This document shows, one piece after another, positions 48,406-59,792 of a stretch of DNA of 64,000 nt. The stretch comes from Amphirosellinia nigrospora. Taxonomy: Eukaryota > Ascomycota > Sordariomycetes > Xylariales > Xylariaceae. Numbering within the stretch: position 1 is the stretch's first letter; every line of letters starts with the position of its first letter. A program made the position numbers and the translations under genes. The DNA is taken from contig SCHM01000003.1 of assembly GCA_004123355.1 (NCBI GenBank), positions 3,801,058 to 3,865,057 on the forward strand, in the 5' to 3' direction. The notes under the pieces are model-generated. The model searched no databases. It saw only the letters and a list, made by a program, of their open reading frames with translations, and had not been told where the DNA came from.

Positions 48406-50815
48406 ATGAATTATACAAGGAAGCGTATGGTCTCCGCAGCTTGCAAGCTACATATGTCAGCACTTACTATAGTATCATAGGTGCTCTTCTTGCTTGCGAC
48501 TTCTGTCGGCTAGTCATCCCCTTAATTCCTGCTCCTGGTACATTAAATTGAAGAAGGGCTTGCTAACATGACATTGCGCTACAGCCACCGCAAACGGAAA
48601 TGTGACGGCAAGAAACCGTGCTTTACATGTCGAGAGTCTAACGCCGATTGTGTATACCAAGAGCTCCCATCCGATAGGTGTGTTGGACTCCAATGTGGCA
48701 ATAGACTATAAAGGAACCTGTGACTGACTGCTAGGATTTTACGTTGCAGAATCGAAGAGAGCGGCCCGGCTGCCGTCATCGACCGACTTAGTCGAATTGA
48801 AGCCCTTCTAGAGCAGCAGAGCCAGCAGATTTATCAGTTGAATGTTCGTTCAAGCCAAAGTCCGTATCCTACAAGCCAGTCGGACCATCAGTCTGAGAAG
48901 CAGAGTGAATTTTTGAGGTGGCCTACTGATGTAGATCCATCTTCGGAATCATCACCATTTCTTATTCCCAAGAATCATGCGGCTTTGGCTACGACGCTCC
49001 TAGCTTTTCCACAAGTCCGCGACGTCATCGGTGAATATCCACGAGACTATTTCAATCAAATTGAAGAAAAACTACCTCTACCCGGGCTACTTGACCGAAT
49101 CCATGATGGTCCATTGACTTGGCCGGCGCTTAACCCCGGAACTAGTAAGTAATCCCATCACTGATTCTGTTCCGTCATATTTCAAGCTGTGTTAAGAGAG
49201 GTCTCTCGTCCATAAACTACACCGACTCTTATATAAATAACTATTTCTAGAGAGGAATAGCTAATTTATTTGTGACTTGTAGTGGAGAATCTGGCTGCAA
49301 ATTATTTTCAATATGCTCATCCGCATCAGCCCCTTTTTACGCCAAGGACGTTCGGATCATGGGAGGCAAAATTATTGGAGGCACAAGATCTTGATAACAT
49401 CACGAACGCAATATGCCTCTGTCTACGCCTTGGGCGCTTTAGTCTCAGCCCAAAATCAGAATCAGAAAGCCCTGAGACGTTAGGCCTCGAATACTTCCAA
49501 CCAGCTCTCAAAATAATGATGCGTGAGGTACTATGGGGGTAGCCCTAGCATACTAACGTGTCAAGCATTATTGTTAGCGGCTTCGTACTTCGCGCACTTG
49601 GGTCGACCACGTAAGTAGTCTCAATATTCGCCTTTCCTTTTACTGTCGTTACCTGAAACAAAGATATCGGCGTACAAGCTCGGTATATGTCCAACCGACC
49701 ATGTTTCGGGATCTCTGCATGCATCCTACACTCTTAGCGTTGTTCAATGAAATATTTACTGACGTTTTCTGCCAAAGTTCATAGTTTGAGAATGGGACAC
49801 TTTGCGTCACGGCTAGTTCATAGCATTTTGGAAAGGTGTGCCTGGTTACCGACCGGTGAGAAACACAGCTGACGCAAATCATAGCCGCCAGAATAATCTC
49901 ACATATGCCGAGTTTGATGACACAGAAGTGCGAGTATACTGGCACTGCTTCATGCTTGAATGGTGAATTTTTTCCCTTTGCTACATTTGGGTGCTCAAAC
50001 AACCTGCTAACGGAAAATCGTTAAGTGATGGAGCTGCTGAACTCGACGTATCTCGGAGTGGGATTGAACCCTTGGCGGATACAATGCCATTACCTCAAAG
50101 TTTAGAGTCTGATGACAGAAATCATATTTATTCCATTGCCGAGCACGCGATAAGACGGCTTCTCAACCGCATTCTCAGTGCGCTTTATAGCCCCGATAAT
50201 ACTCATCGGTTCGCTATTCTTTCACCCGACCCGGTTCTTATCTGGCAGAGACTAGGTCTTCCGAAGCTGTTATCACTTAGTGCCGAGCTCAACCGACAAT
50301 TAGAGCAATGGTATCGTTCGATCCCGAATATCTTAGGTTTCAAAAAGGTACGGATCCGTTAAACGACCGGTCCCGCGTCTTGCGAATACGATACTATGGC
50401 AAGACACTTGATATACCGCCCCTTCCTACTGCAGACCATTTCCAGGCGCCAAGGAAACCGATCGCCACTATCACTAGAGTCAGACCCCTTCAGCTTGTTG
50501 GCGCCTGTTGTTATGGAAAGGTGCGAAACGTGTATCGATTCGTGCGTATCATACCTCCACAACGCGGTCGATATGATTGACAAGAGAACACCATATTTGT
50601 GGACAATCTCACAGAATTGCATGGCTATGCTTGTGACTCTGTGGTTAGCGGACAGTTCAGCGGCCGTTAGTCACCTTATACCGGCGATGCGACCAAATCC
50701 AGGAATGTGGTCCTTGATGGGCTACGCGGGTGGGCAGTTGAGAATTCAAGCTTCGATACTGATGTCCGGATCGTGGAACAATTGGTATTTTCAGATCGCT
50801 CATGAGTTCTATTGA
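48406..50815 (+). CDS. Zn2Cys6 transcription factor with fungal-specific regulatory domain, seven exons
   Basis: Probable nuclear DNA-binding regulator. Exon 1 (48406-48424) encodes MNYTRK. Exons 2 and 3 (48481-48508, 48585-48677) build the zinc cluster ACDFCRHRKRKCDGKKPC then FTCRESNADC, spacing C-x2-C-x6-C-x5-C-x2-C-x6-C. A coiled linker follows (IDRLSRIEALLEQQSQQI). Exons 4-7 (48750-49144, 49283-49610, 49778-49962, from 50026) carry the middle homology region, with ENLAANYFQYAHPHQP, ILTCQALLLAASYFAHLGRP, DDTEVRVYWHCFMLE, RHLIYRPFLL and RCETCIDSC. Intron 2 is GC-AG. The first four exons are unbroken; later ones have shifts near 49540, 49850, 50323, 50393 and close to the end. The C-terminus is uncertain: another frame gives SFDTDVRIVEQLVFSDRS with a stop at 50805. 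Target genes are unknown and no neighbouring metabolic cluster is visible. Confidence 0.85.
48509..48584 (+). other. Candidate GC-AG intron inside the zinc cluster
   Basis: The exon ends TGTCG and the intron begins GCTAGT, with branch TGCTAACATG and acceptor CTACAG. Only this junction gives the canonical Cys spacing and keeps phase. No GT donor nearby does so. Confidence 0.7.
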
Positions 50816-51300
50816 AAGACAAGGAAAAGTTAAACGTTATCTGTACATCAACAAGTGCATAGAGCATGCTGGACATGTCTATCGAATAAACAGGGGAACC
50901 CAGGAAACAACATGGAACATCAATCTCTCGCGAAAATAGCTGCATCCTGTGTACTGCGATACATGCAATGGTCTTTGACGTCATCGTACGAGCTGAACGG
51001 CCAAATTGAGGGATCTGCAACGGGGCTGTTTGTTTTGCATCAAGCCCCAACTCGTCCATGCATACCGCTAACCTAGAATATGGTAGAGCGTTAGTAAGCC
51101 TGGCGTGGTATTCGTTGTGGTTAGTGGCCCGCAGGGCTTAACGGGTCCTGGCTGAGAAGCAGCAGAAGGGTAGGGGATTGAAGGGGTTTATCGAGTACCA
51201 CGGCCAGAGGGGCCTGACAGGATGACCTATACCCTTGAGATCTACATGACCAATGCCCCGATTAGGAGGGATTTATGGACCCGATCTACAACGCTAAAGA

Positions 51301-51315
51301 CTTAGTACTGGTCGG
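51301..51315 (+). repeat. 15-bp direct repeat, left copy
   Basis: CTTAGTACTGGTCGG, identical to the copy at 52101-52115. It sits just outside the AT-rich island. Confidence 0.85.
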
Positions 51316-51336
51316 CTAATCTAAACTGCCCCACTT

Positions 51337-52047
51337 AGTTAAATTAAAATTATGCTTATATTTAATTAAATAATATTAAAAAATATATTTAATCGATTTT
51401 TAATCGATTATTAATCGATTAAAATTTAAATAAATATTATTATAATATTAATTTTAAAAAAAGTTCTAAAATATTTATATATTATATAATTAAATAATTA
51501 AATATAAATTAATTATTAATTAAATAATAATCGATTAATAATCGATTATTATTTAAATAAATATTATAATAAAATTATAATATATTATATAATTAAATAA
51601 TTAAATATTATTAGTTTTTAATCGATTAATAATCGATTAAAAATTAATAATATAATTTTAAATATTATTTAATTAAATAACAATTATAATTTTATTATTT
51701 TTAAATATATATATATATTATATTATATATTATAAAATTAGTTTTAATTAATTATTAATCGATTAATAATCGATTATTATTTAAATAATATTTATTATTA
51801 AAAATATAAATATAAATAATAATTAAAATTTTATTTTTTTTAAAATATATATATATTAATATTATATTATAAAATTAATTTTTAATTAATTGTTAATCGA
51901 TTAATAATCGATTAAAATTTAAAATTTTATATATAATTATTTAAATAATAATATTTTATAAATAAAATTTAAAAAAACATTTAACTTATAATTTTTATTA
52001 CTATAATCGATTCTTAATCGATTTTAAATCGATTAACTATTAGATAA
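51337..52047. repeat. AT-rich island with periodic ATCGAT palindromes
   Basis: About 710 bp made almost only of A and T. Most of the few C and G bases are in ATCGAT. Fourteen copies fall in six groups starting at 51392, 51530, 51621, 51758, 51896 and 52006. Within every group the copies are exactly 11 bp apart (ATCGATTAATAATCGAT type). Group starts are separated by 138, 91, 137, 138 and 110 bp. The edges to ordinary GC content are abrupt. Loss of C outside CpG is what RIP (C-to-T at CpA) leaves behind, so a RIP-mutated tandem repeat is the leading explanation. No coding frame remains. Confidence 0.85.
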
Positions 52048-52100
52048 ACCCTTGACTGGTCGGGTGGGTCTTTTTCCTGGGTTCTTATTGGCCAGACCCA

Positions 52101-52115
52101 CTTAGTACTGGTCGG
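52101..52115 (+). repeat. 15-bp direct repeat, right copy
   Basis: Same sequence as 51301-51315, exactly 800 bp downstream, on the other side of the AT-rich island. A related ACTGGTCGGGTGGG word also occurs at about 52055 and 52107. Confidence 0.85.
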
Positions 52116-53845
52116 GTGGGGGCAAGGTCAACTGGTCATCTCGTGCAACTACTCCACGGCCAGTACCACGGCGTTGGGTCCCATTTAGCCATTTGCGATG
52201 GCGTGCATATCAACTTGGGGACTTATTGGTGCGGGTTTTCTTAGGGCCCCATCTAGATACGACAATGATATCACTCTGACCATTTAAATTTTTGATTTAT
52301 TTATCTTTTTAACTTTTTTGGTCCATCAATCATCAATCGCACCGGTCGCGGACACCTCGCTTTTGCCAAGTCCCGTCCTGGGGGGTTTTTAGCTCTTCCA
52401 CCCCCGAGTCCTGCCCGAGTCGCGATATCCCGCTGTCGGCCATCAAAGGCCGACGACAACACATGCATATCTGGGGTTTGGCTCTTTCGGCGGGGCCGAG
52501 AACCACCAAAACCTGCCTACCCTTATTTCTACTTACCTACTTACCTACTTATTCATCAACGATCGAAGCGCAGAAAATAGGCCCTTGTTGCACTGCATTG
52601 TAGGGTCGGGACTAGCTAAAGTATGCATGCATGCATTGATCGGACGGACTCGGCGATGAGCTAAGCGTAAAATAGGCATCTAGAACTTACCTGGATTGTG
52701 ACTCTTAGTTTCCATAAACGATCTCAAGTTACACAATTTCTACTAGTCATCTTATATATCCGATGGCGTTAAACATCTATCCGAGTGCTCGATATAGCGT
52801 ATACTTACTTGTTGTGGCTTTGCGTACGCATCTCAGCCCCCCCCTTCTCGTTGTACTTCACAGACCTCTTTTTGCCACCTTCGCTTACAGTACACTTTCT
52901 TCGCGCGTCTTATTCTCTTCCATAATCCTATATGCTTCGGCCGGCCGGCTTTTGCGGAAGCAATCTGCTGCCTGCTGAACCGTCGACCGGCCGAAAAACG
53001 TGACGTGACGTGACGCGGTAAGCCTAGAGAAAAGAACAATTCCATACAGGAATTCTTGCTTGCTGACGGCATGGTGTAGGTAAGATACCAAGAACCAATT
53101 GAACACCACGAAATAGTCCCAGCTTCGCCGGAGTTGGCTGTAGATCGTATGCAGAGGTGCAGAAAAGTAAGTCACGACAACGGCTGGCCTGCGTTTCTTG
53201 ACAAATCCCACCGACTCTTCTGGGGCTGAGATGGATGGATGTAAACATGCATAGGCAGGTAGCGGGACACGAAGGGGAACGCCGCGCTTCCAACTCGGAT
53301 CGTCGGACCAATGTACATACACATTCGCCCCCGGAGTGACTGGTTAGCTGGCTAGTCGGCTGATGTGACTGTGAAGTAATAATCCAACTTGGCCGGTGAT
53401 ATAGCGGCACGAGACTAAACTGTGAGAACAGATGCGTTCGTCGTAGACTCATGTGCAGGCCCTCATGATTGACGGTGTCAGCATGATGCCTGACGTGGGA
53501 AGGGGGTGCATGAATTGACCTTTGTGGCAATTCTAAGCGGACCAGCTTCATTCTAGAAGCTTTCTGGCGTGGTACTAAGGAGGTGTCAATCGACGCTGTC
53601 GTTGAACCGGACGGGTGGAGGGAGGGAGATAAGGGGCAAGTCGTTGCACCCGCAGCTAGCCTAGATATTACCCCTTAAGCAAAGTAATCGACATGATGGA
53701 GCCCCCGCGGGATGATGCCCAGGGGATAGGGACTCGCTCTGAATAAATTCGTTTCCCACACGATCCGATTCGAGCTTGAACGAACCGATAGAATCGCCGA
53801 TGACATACGTGGTTGCATGTATCTATAGCATCGTATAGGAGACGT

Positions 53846-53867
53846 GCTCGCTCGCTCGCTCGCTCGC
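53846..53867. repeat. GCTC tetranucleotide microsatellite
   Basis: Five GCTC units in tandem in non-coding sequence. Confidence 0.8.
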
Positions 53868-54515
53868 CACGCTAGACAGACAAGGAATATCATACATATC
53901 TACAACGTTCTATACACTACGCAGAAATTAGTTGCCTAGTCTTCGTAGTATCGTCACCGTCTATTCGTATGGTAGCGGGCCATCCGCTTACCAATGATAT
54001 CTAGCAACATTTACTCGCCCCTAGAAAGATCGACAAGCAATATCCTAACGTCGCCGGCGTCTAGCCGTTTCTCATGCTATCTATCTACATACCTACCCTG
54101 CTAGTCTGTGCTGACTAGGTAGGGCTGATGATAGGCCACTGGGCATCCCCCGTTCCGTGGGCTCGGAGTTGGTGCCATTGGGTACCGTCGACGACAAGGT
54201 TCTGTTGCACTACTGCAGCAGAGAAGTGCCATGCAGGGTGCATTGATGCCTGCCTACCTAGTGTCTTCCTTCAAGGTAGGTACGTGGTTAGGATGTTGCG
54301 TCGGGTGTACAACCCCTTTTGAGAACTCCCTCATCACCGCCATATCTAGGCAGACGGGGGAGGTCGTTGCCACTATGAAAACGCATTGGCATCTACATCG
54401 GTGCTTATAAGTAGAAGGGAGATTACATGGCCAGAACCTCGGATCTACAGTGCGTCTTGACGTCGCAGCTGCCCATACGACCCCAACGAAGCGTTCGAGA
54501 ATAGGCATCATGCGA

Positions 54516-54533
54516 ACGCACGCACGCACGCAC
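54516..54533. repeat. ACGC tetranucleotide microsatellite
   Basis: Four ACGC units in tandem followed by a partial unit, in non-coding sequence. Confidence 0.75.
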
Positions 54534-56890
54534 ACCGCGCAACGTGGCGGTGAGACGTTCATGCTTCTTCATGAGGAAGCTTTTGCCGAGTGATGACATT
54601 GTGCTGTAGAATACTTACTTACTCCTACATCAAGAGAAACGTTGCAGGGATAGAAAACTGAGCATTTCATGGACGTCGTTGGGTGTGCCCGGAGTTTCGG
54701 AGCCTTGATTTGATATGCGTAACTTTCTTTCCCCGACGTATAGCAACCCCTATATGTGATGCTTATAATCGGCGCCACGCGTGATCATCAAAGCCTACTA
54801 TGGACGAGACATGCGATGTTATTGCTACGTGTGTCAACCATACTGTGATGCTTGTTGGGAATGTGGTCCGGCCGGGTATAGGGGTAACACTAGAAGCTGG
54901 GTAAATGTGGCTGTAGAAGATGACTCGAACTACCTAATCTGGCTAAGGAGTGGCACTTAATTGAAGAGGCAATACGACAATAGCCATTATCTCCTTTTAT
55001 TTGTTGACTTGATACGGGAGGTAGATGGGAAGTGACGGTGGAATGGAAAGGGGTAGCAAGCCCATGTGGACTTGTGAACTTCACCTGCGACCCTCCATCA
55101 TCTTCACGATATTATTTCTGCTTAGTCCATCCGTAAATTTCCTATTTGTCTGTTGTTGGAAATTTCCCAGCCTTGCATTATCCCGTCCTATACCCCTAGG
55201 AAGCATAGCTTGAGGCCTGGGCCCAGGTTATGTCAAAACGCACTCCATTTCCCCAGCTGGAAACTTCTAGGCCGGGGAAAGCTTGTTATCCATTGTTAAT
55301 TAGACGTAAAAGATGCCTGACGATGAGGACAAATCATCACACGACTCAGTTGTCCAAGCTCGCCCACCCCTTGCTCTACTCCTTATAAGCGCATCCCTGA
55401 CGGTGGCGTGCCTATTTGATATATATCACGAGTTTATGAGTTTTTAGATTCTAACTCCTCAGCTAGGAACCTCATCTCTACTCCACTACTCTTTAGAAGA
55501 TATAAATTTACAGGTGAATGAGTGGTGGGTAAGCTGACGGGATAACTCCGCGAGGTGCGTGAGGCTCTTCGCGCGGAGGTATCCGAGATAGCCGAGATAG
55601 CCTATGCATCTATATCGCGGGTGTTTTAGCCGCTTATATCTGTGAAGTCTACGCCGGCAATGTAGTTTCGGGGCGCAGTCCGTAGGGCTGAGAAATACGA
55701 GTAGTCCGAATACGAGAACTGGCGGTTCGTCTGGTGACGGTGTGTTAGGCTAGTTCTGGTGACGCTTGAACTATTATACCACTAGTAAGTAGTTTGATGG
55801 CTTGGCGTGTGGTGTGCCCTACATGAAAAGGGCATCGAAGGTGAGAAACGGACTCGTGCAGGCTGCATTGTTAGTTAGCTAGATAATGACGGGTATACTG
55901 CTCGTTCGAGGTCGCCTTGATTTACGCGAGGTACCTTTAAGGACGCTATGTAAGCACTCTTATCGAATATGAAATTCGATAGCACTCAGCTTTACGAGTG
56001 AGTAAGTTTTATAACAGTGATTGAAGAATGAGCATGATTTCATTGAGTAATCTGTGTCTTAAGCCGTTGACTACTCTGATTATGATAACCTACTTTGAAA
56101 CACAGAGTCTGGTATATGATTTTTTACTCGAAATTGGTAATGAAGAGAACCTTAGTTCCTTCATATTCTCAAGTAAAGATATTGCGTTTATTTGCTTCAC
56201 TAGTGACAACACCAAAGTGTGAAGAGTCTCGGTGGCGGAAGCCCTGGCCATCATTGCATCAGACGTTTCTCTACTAAATCGCCCCTGAGGACCTAGTGAT
56301 TGAGAGATATATGTATCCTCCGAAATCAGTAGTTGGCGAGAATAACAGTGTTTCCCATGATGAATTAACTAAGCTTTGTGCTTTTGAGTATTAGAAGTTC
56401 GAGTGGAAAACACACCAAGTTAGACGACCTGAAAGGCTGGCCATGCCGATAGCCTTTCTTCTATCATTACCTACGGCCTGCAATAGGAGGTATTGTTTCG
56501 CATGAGATAGTTGTTAGGGTAATAATAAAACCATCTTCCACATGATATAATCCAAGAGTTTCATCATATCCCTCTTGCCATCCTAGCTGTTCTGGCTAAT
56601 TCTTTTATTTATATTGAAGACCAAACTGCGCACAGCTCCCCTGAAGCTGAGCCCGTCGTATAATACACTATGTAGTTGCACATGATGCGCTTTAGGCCTT
56701 CCAATACGGTGGATATGAAATCCCATTTCTTCCAAACGCCGATCCAACCCCGAGCAATATTAAGCGGGATTGTGAATGCATTATTTCTTCTCCCTCCTTT
56801 ATAATTCGAGAACGTTAGTAATATCCACCTTACAAGGACCAGATCAGATCGAGACTGCGGAAAGAGCTCGAGGGCAAGATGAAATGCTTT

Positions 56891-57780
56891 CTATTGTACG
56901 GTTCCGAATTCAAGCGCCTTGCCCTGCATTAACAGGCCGATAATGAGACCGAAAAGACCCAGGACTGAGCTAAAGATTTCGATGACAAGGATTTTCACGA
57001 AGCTAGAGAGAAGGATTAGCTGTGTTATTGGGTTGATCTGCCTAGATATTGCTGAAACCTACAGTGACGGATCTGCGGCATCGGCCAGAGCCGCACCACT
57101 GCCGTTGATGCCGACGGCAATACCACAGACAAGGTTGCAGCCTCCGACCGTTAGGCCAGCCCAGAACAGCGCGAAGCCGGTATAGTAGGCATTCCCGTCG
57201 TATAGGTTATCGCCGTGTGTAGCGACCTTGGCGAGAATACGATGGCCATGATGACGCCGTAAATGGCGACGACCTCACAGAAGATGATGGAGATCAAGTT
57301 TTTCGTTCGGATTCGGGAGCCTTGACACCAGCGCCGAGGATGGACGAGCCTGTGATGAAGATACCCCTGAAAAGACAGTGGTTAGCATAAGGGTTATGAC
57401 GTCGATAGTAAAAGGGGCACGGGTATATGGATGATGAGGGCCGTACCATGCTGCACCGACGACAGATAAACCTATACACAGAGCGATACCTGTGCTAGCC
57501 CAAGCGTATGGCGATACTGATTCGAGGAAAGCTCCGACCTATGTGCACTCTGTCAGGACTAGGAGGTACGAGGTCGGGGTTGTAGGTTTGGGCGCGCACG
57601 TTGAAGGCTTCACCGCTGCCGGTGAATAGCATGTCTGAAGGACAGATGGTTAGCACTTCATGATCTGTTTCGGCAAGACGACGCGCGCGATCTTGGCGTC
57701 GCATTGATGATGCACATACACAATCCGACGACGGTCAGAAGGGACGTGAGACCTCCCACGCCATAATAGTTGTAGCCCAT
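56891..57780 (-). CDS. VMA16: V-type ATPase proteolipid subunit c'' (VMA16), five exons
   Basis: Integral subunit of the V0 rotor ring that carries protons across vacuolar and Golgi membranes. Start [10 protein letters not shown] at 57780. Exons are 57780-57720, 57634-57600, 57538-57447, 57366-57063 and 57002-56891; introns have GTATGT, GTGCGC, GTACGG and GTAGGT donors. Conserved segments are [58 protein letters not shown] (with the essential membrane Glu), [35 protein letters not shown] and [19 protein letters not shown]. Two bases are missing in exon 4: C opposite 57315-57317 (APRIRTKN lost) and G opposite 57230-57231 (FSAKVATHG lost). Adding them gives exactly 202 codons. The Glu-containing helix and the GSGEAFNVG region separate c'' from the shorter c and c' subunits. 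Confidence 0.94.
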
Positions 57781-58310
57781 GTTGGTGGTTGTTCGCAAGC
57801 TTGGACGGTAGGGAAATAGGAGGATAGTGGAGCGGATCGTGGGTGGTGGTGTGACGTCAAGTCGGCTTGGTGCTCGCGCCGTCGGGATCGGTCGATGTCG
57901 TGGTGGATTGGCTAGGCTGCGCTTTTCTGGGAGAGCTTCACGGAGCTCTCAACTCGACACGGAGGTTCGGATTGTATTGGCTGGCTACGTGTTTAGCCAC
58001 GTTGAACTGTGGCTAAGTCGCTGCCATAGTGGCGCACCGATGCCCTTAGTCATCGCCATTTTTGAGAGACACTACCCTATAGCTAGATACCCTATGGGCG
58101 CTGGAAGTAAGTCGGTGGAGAATGGAGGGGCAGTTGGACTTCCAAAAATTAATTGGCTTGGACCCCTCCTTCACGCTGCTCATCTAGGTCACATCTCCCA
58201 AATACCTACCTACTTACCTCACCCGAAAGGAAATTCTAACCGCCAAACTGTATCTATTACGCGCTGCCCAGCCTCTCTCGAGAGGTATAGCAACCATAAG
58301 AAATTTGACC
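57781..58310. other. Shared promoter of divergent VMA16 and ARC1
   Basis: 530 bp lie between the two start codons. A TACCTACCTACTTACCTC stretch lies about 100 bp upstream of the ARC1 ATG, and the ARC1 start itself is in a good context (GACCATGG). No other signal could be assigned. Confidence 0.5.
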
Positions 58311-59479
58311 ATGGCCGCCTTCGAAGCCCAGAAGCTCTCGGCCACCGAGGAGACTGAGGTCCAGCAATGGATTACCACGTCAGAGCGCCTCAAGAGCTCG
58401 CCCCAAGACGCCTCCATCCTCGACAAGCTCAACACCCACCTCACGTCGCGCGCCACCCTGCTGGGCACCAAGCCCTCTAAGGCCGATGTCGCTATCTACG
58501 AGTCGCTGGCCCCTACCATCAAGTCCTGGACTCCCGAGCAGCGCACCGGCCAGCAAGGCCACCCACACATCGTCCGACACCTCGACTTCGTGCAGAACTC
58601 GGGCCTCTTCGGTCTGAATATTAGCGACGCGGACAAAATTAAGGTCGACCCAGAGGAGGTCCTCTACGTCAAGCCGCCCACCGACGCCAAGGCAGAAAAG
58701 GAGCGTCTGAAGAAGGAGAAGGCTGCTGCTGCTGCCGCCGCCGCTGGTGGCGCTGAGACACTCGTCGACCGCACAAAAGCCGTCGCACAGGCTGTCGTGG
58801 ACAAGGCTGTCGAGGCTAAAGATGCTGTAGTCGCTGCAGCTGGCGTCGGAGGCGAGGCGAAGCCTAAGAAGGAGAAGAAGGAGAAAGCCCCCAAACCCCA
58901 AAAGGCCGCGTTACGCCGCCATCGCCTCACCTGATCGATCTGAGGGTCGGACACATCCTAAAGGCCATCAAGCACCCCGAGGCTGACAGCCTGTACGTGT
59001 CCACCATAGCTATGGGCGACAAGCCCGGCACCGACGACACCGAGGAGTATGAGGGTCAGGTCTGCCGCACTGTGTGTTCAGGTTTGAATGGGCTGGTGCC
59101 GCTAGAGGAGATGCAAGGCCGCAAGGTGGTGGTGGTCGCGAACTTGAAGCCGGTAAAGATGCGCGGCATCAAGTCATGCGCCATGGTGCTGCCGCATCGC
59201 CGCGACTAAAGGAAGGAGAGGTGATGATCACAAGGGCCCCGTTGAGCTCGTCACCCCACCCCTGAATTCCACGGCCGGCGAACGCGTATGCTTCGATGGC
59301 TGGCGCGGTGAGCCGAAGGTGTGCTTAACCCCAAGAAGAAGATCTGGGAGACATTCCAGCCCGGCTTCACGACGACAGAGAATCTCGAGGTCGCCTTTGA
59401 CGGTAGCGTTGTTGAGGCTGCGGGCAAGGCCGAGACGGGCAAGCTGACGACGGCGAGCGCGCGGTACATGTACGGTTAA
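58311..59479 (+). CDS. ARC1: Arc1-type tRNA-binding cofactor of aminoacyl-tRNA synthetases
   Basis: Cytosolic cofactor that binds tRNA and holds synthetases (MetRS and GluRS in yeast) in a complex. The ATG at 58311 (MAAFEAQKLSATEE) has a strong context. An N-terminal GST-like domain (SKADVAIYESLAPTIKSW, HPHIVRHLDFVQNSGLF) is followed by a Lys/Ala-rich tRNA-binding middle (AEKERLKKEKAAAAAAAA, KPKKEKKEKAPKPQK). The C-terminal EMAPII/tRBD OB fold shows LIDLRVGHI, HPEADSLYV, GLNGLVPLEEMQGRKV, NLKPVKMRGIKSCAMVLAA and ends ASARYMYG. There are no introns. Four single G bases are missing near 58910, 59191, 59220 and 59315; adding them gives exactly 391 codons. Divergent from VMA16. Confidence 0.93.
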
Positions 59480-59792
59480 GACGCTAAAGGGGCTACTGTG
59501 CGATAAAAAGGGACAATGTTCAGTAAAAGGATTCTTAAATGAGAGAAATAGAGTAAAAGATTATGTATGCAGTAATTAGCGATGACATGAATCAATAGAG
59601 CTGTTATACAAAGCTATGAAGACAATTCTGTATCTAACAATTTTCTTCCTCACCACTCCTTTTATCTGGCTGTAAAATACGCGATGCACGTTGGGTTTAG
59701 ACAACCTACCAACCAATTGGTAACGTTGATCCCATTTCCCCCAATCTGCCCAACAATCCCTCCATCTCCTATCTATCTTCTATACGCTGTCA
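59480..59792. other. Short 3' intergenic region
   Basis: 313 bp between the ends of ARC1 (+) and the small secreted-protein gene (-). It is A/T-rich near 59540-59600 as expected for poly(A) signals; nothing else is seen. Confidence 0.5.

Larger units (their letters stand above)
50816..56890. other. Gene-poor region of about 6 kb with an AT-rich island
   Basis: No recognisable gene. It contains the AT-rich repeat at 51337-52047 with flanking 15-bp direct repeats, tetranucleotide microsatellites at 53846-53867 and 54516-54533, and TACCTACC words at about 52520-52550 and 54085. Frames at 52833-53551 (-) overlap each other and lack motifs. A short frame at about 55540-55640 reads like a helical LREVREALRAEVSEIAEIA segment but is isolated. 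Confidence 0.5.

Noticed and set aside
52833-53551. Up to 175-aa minus-strand frames as a secreted protein gene
   Set aside because: Three frames overlap over the same DNA with no domain, no consistent codon pattern and no clear start context.
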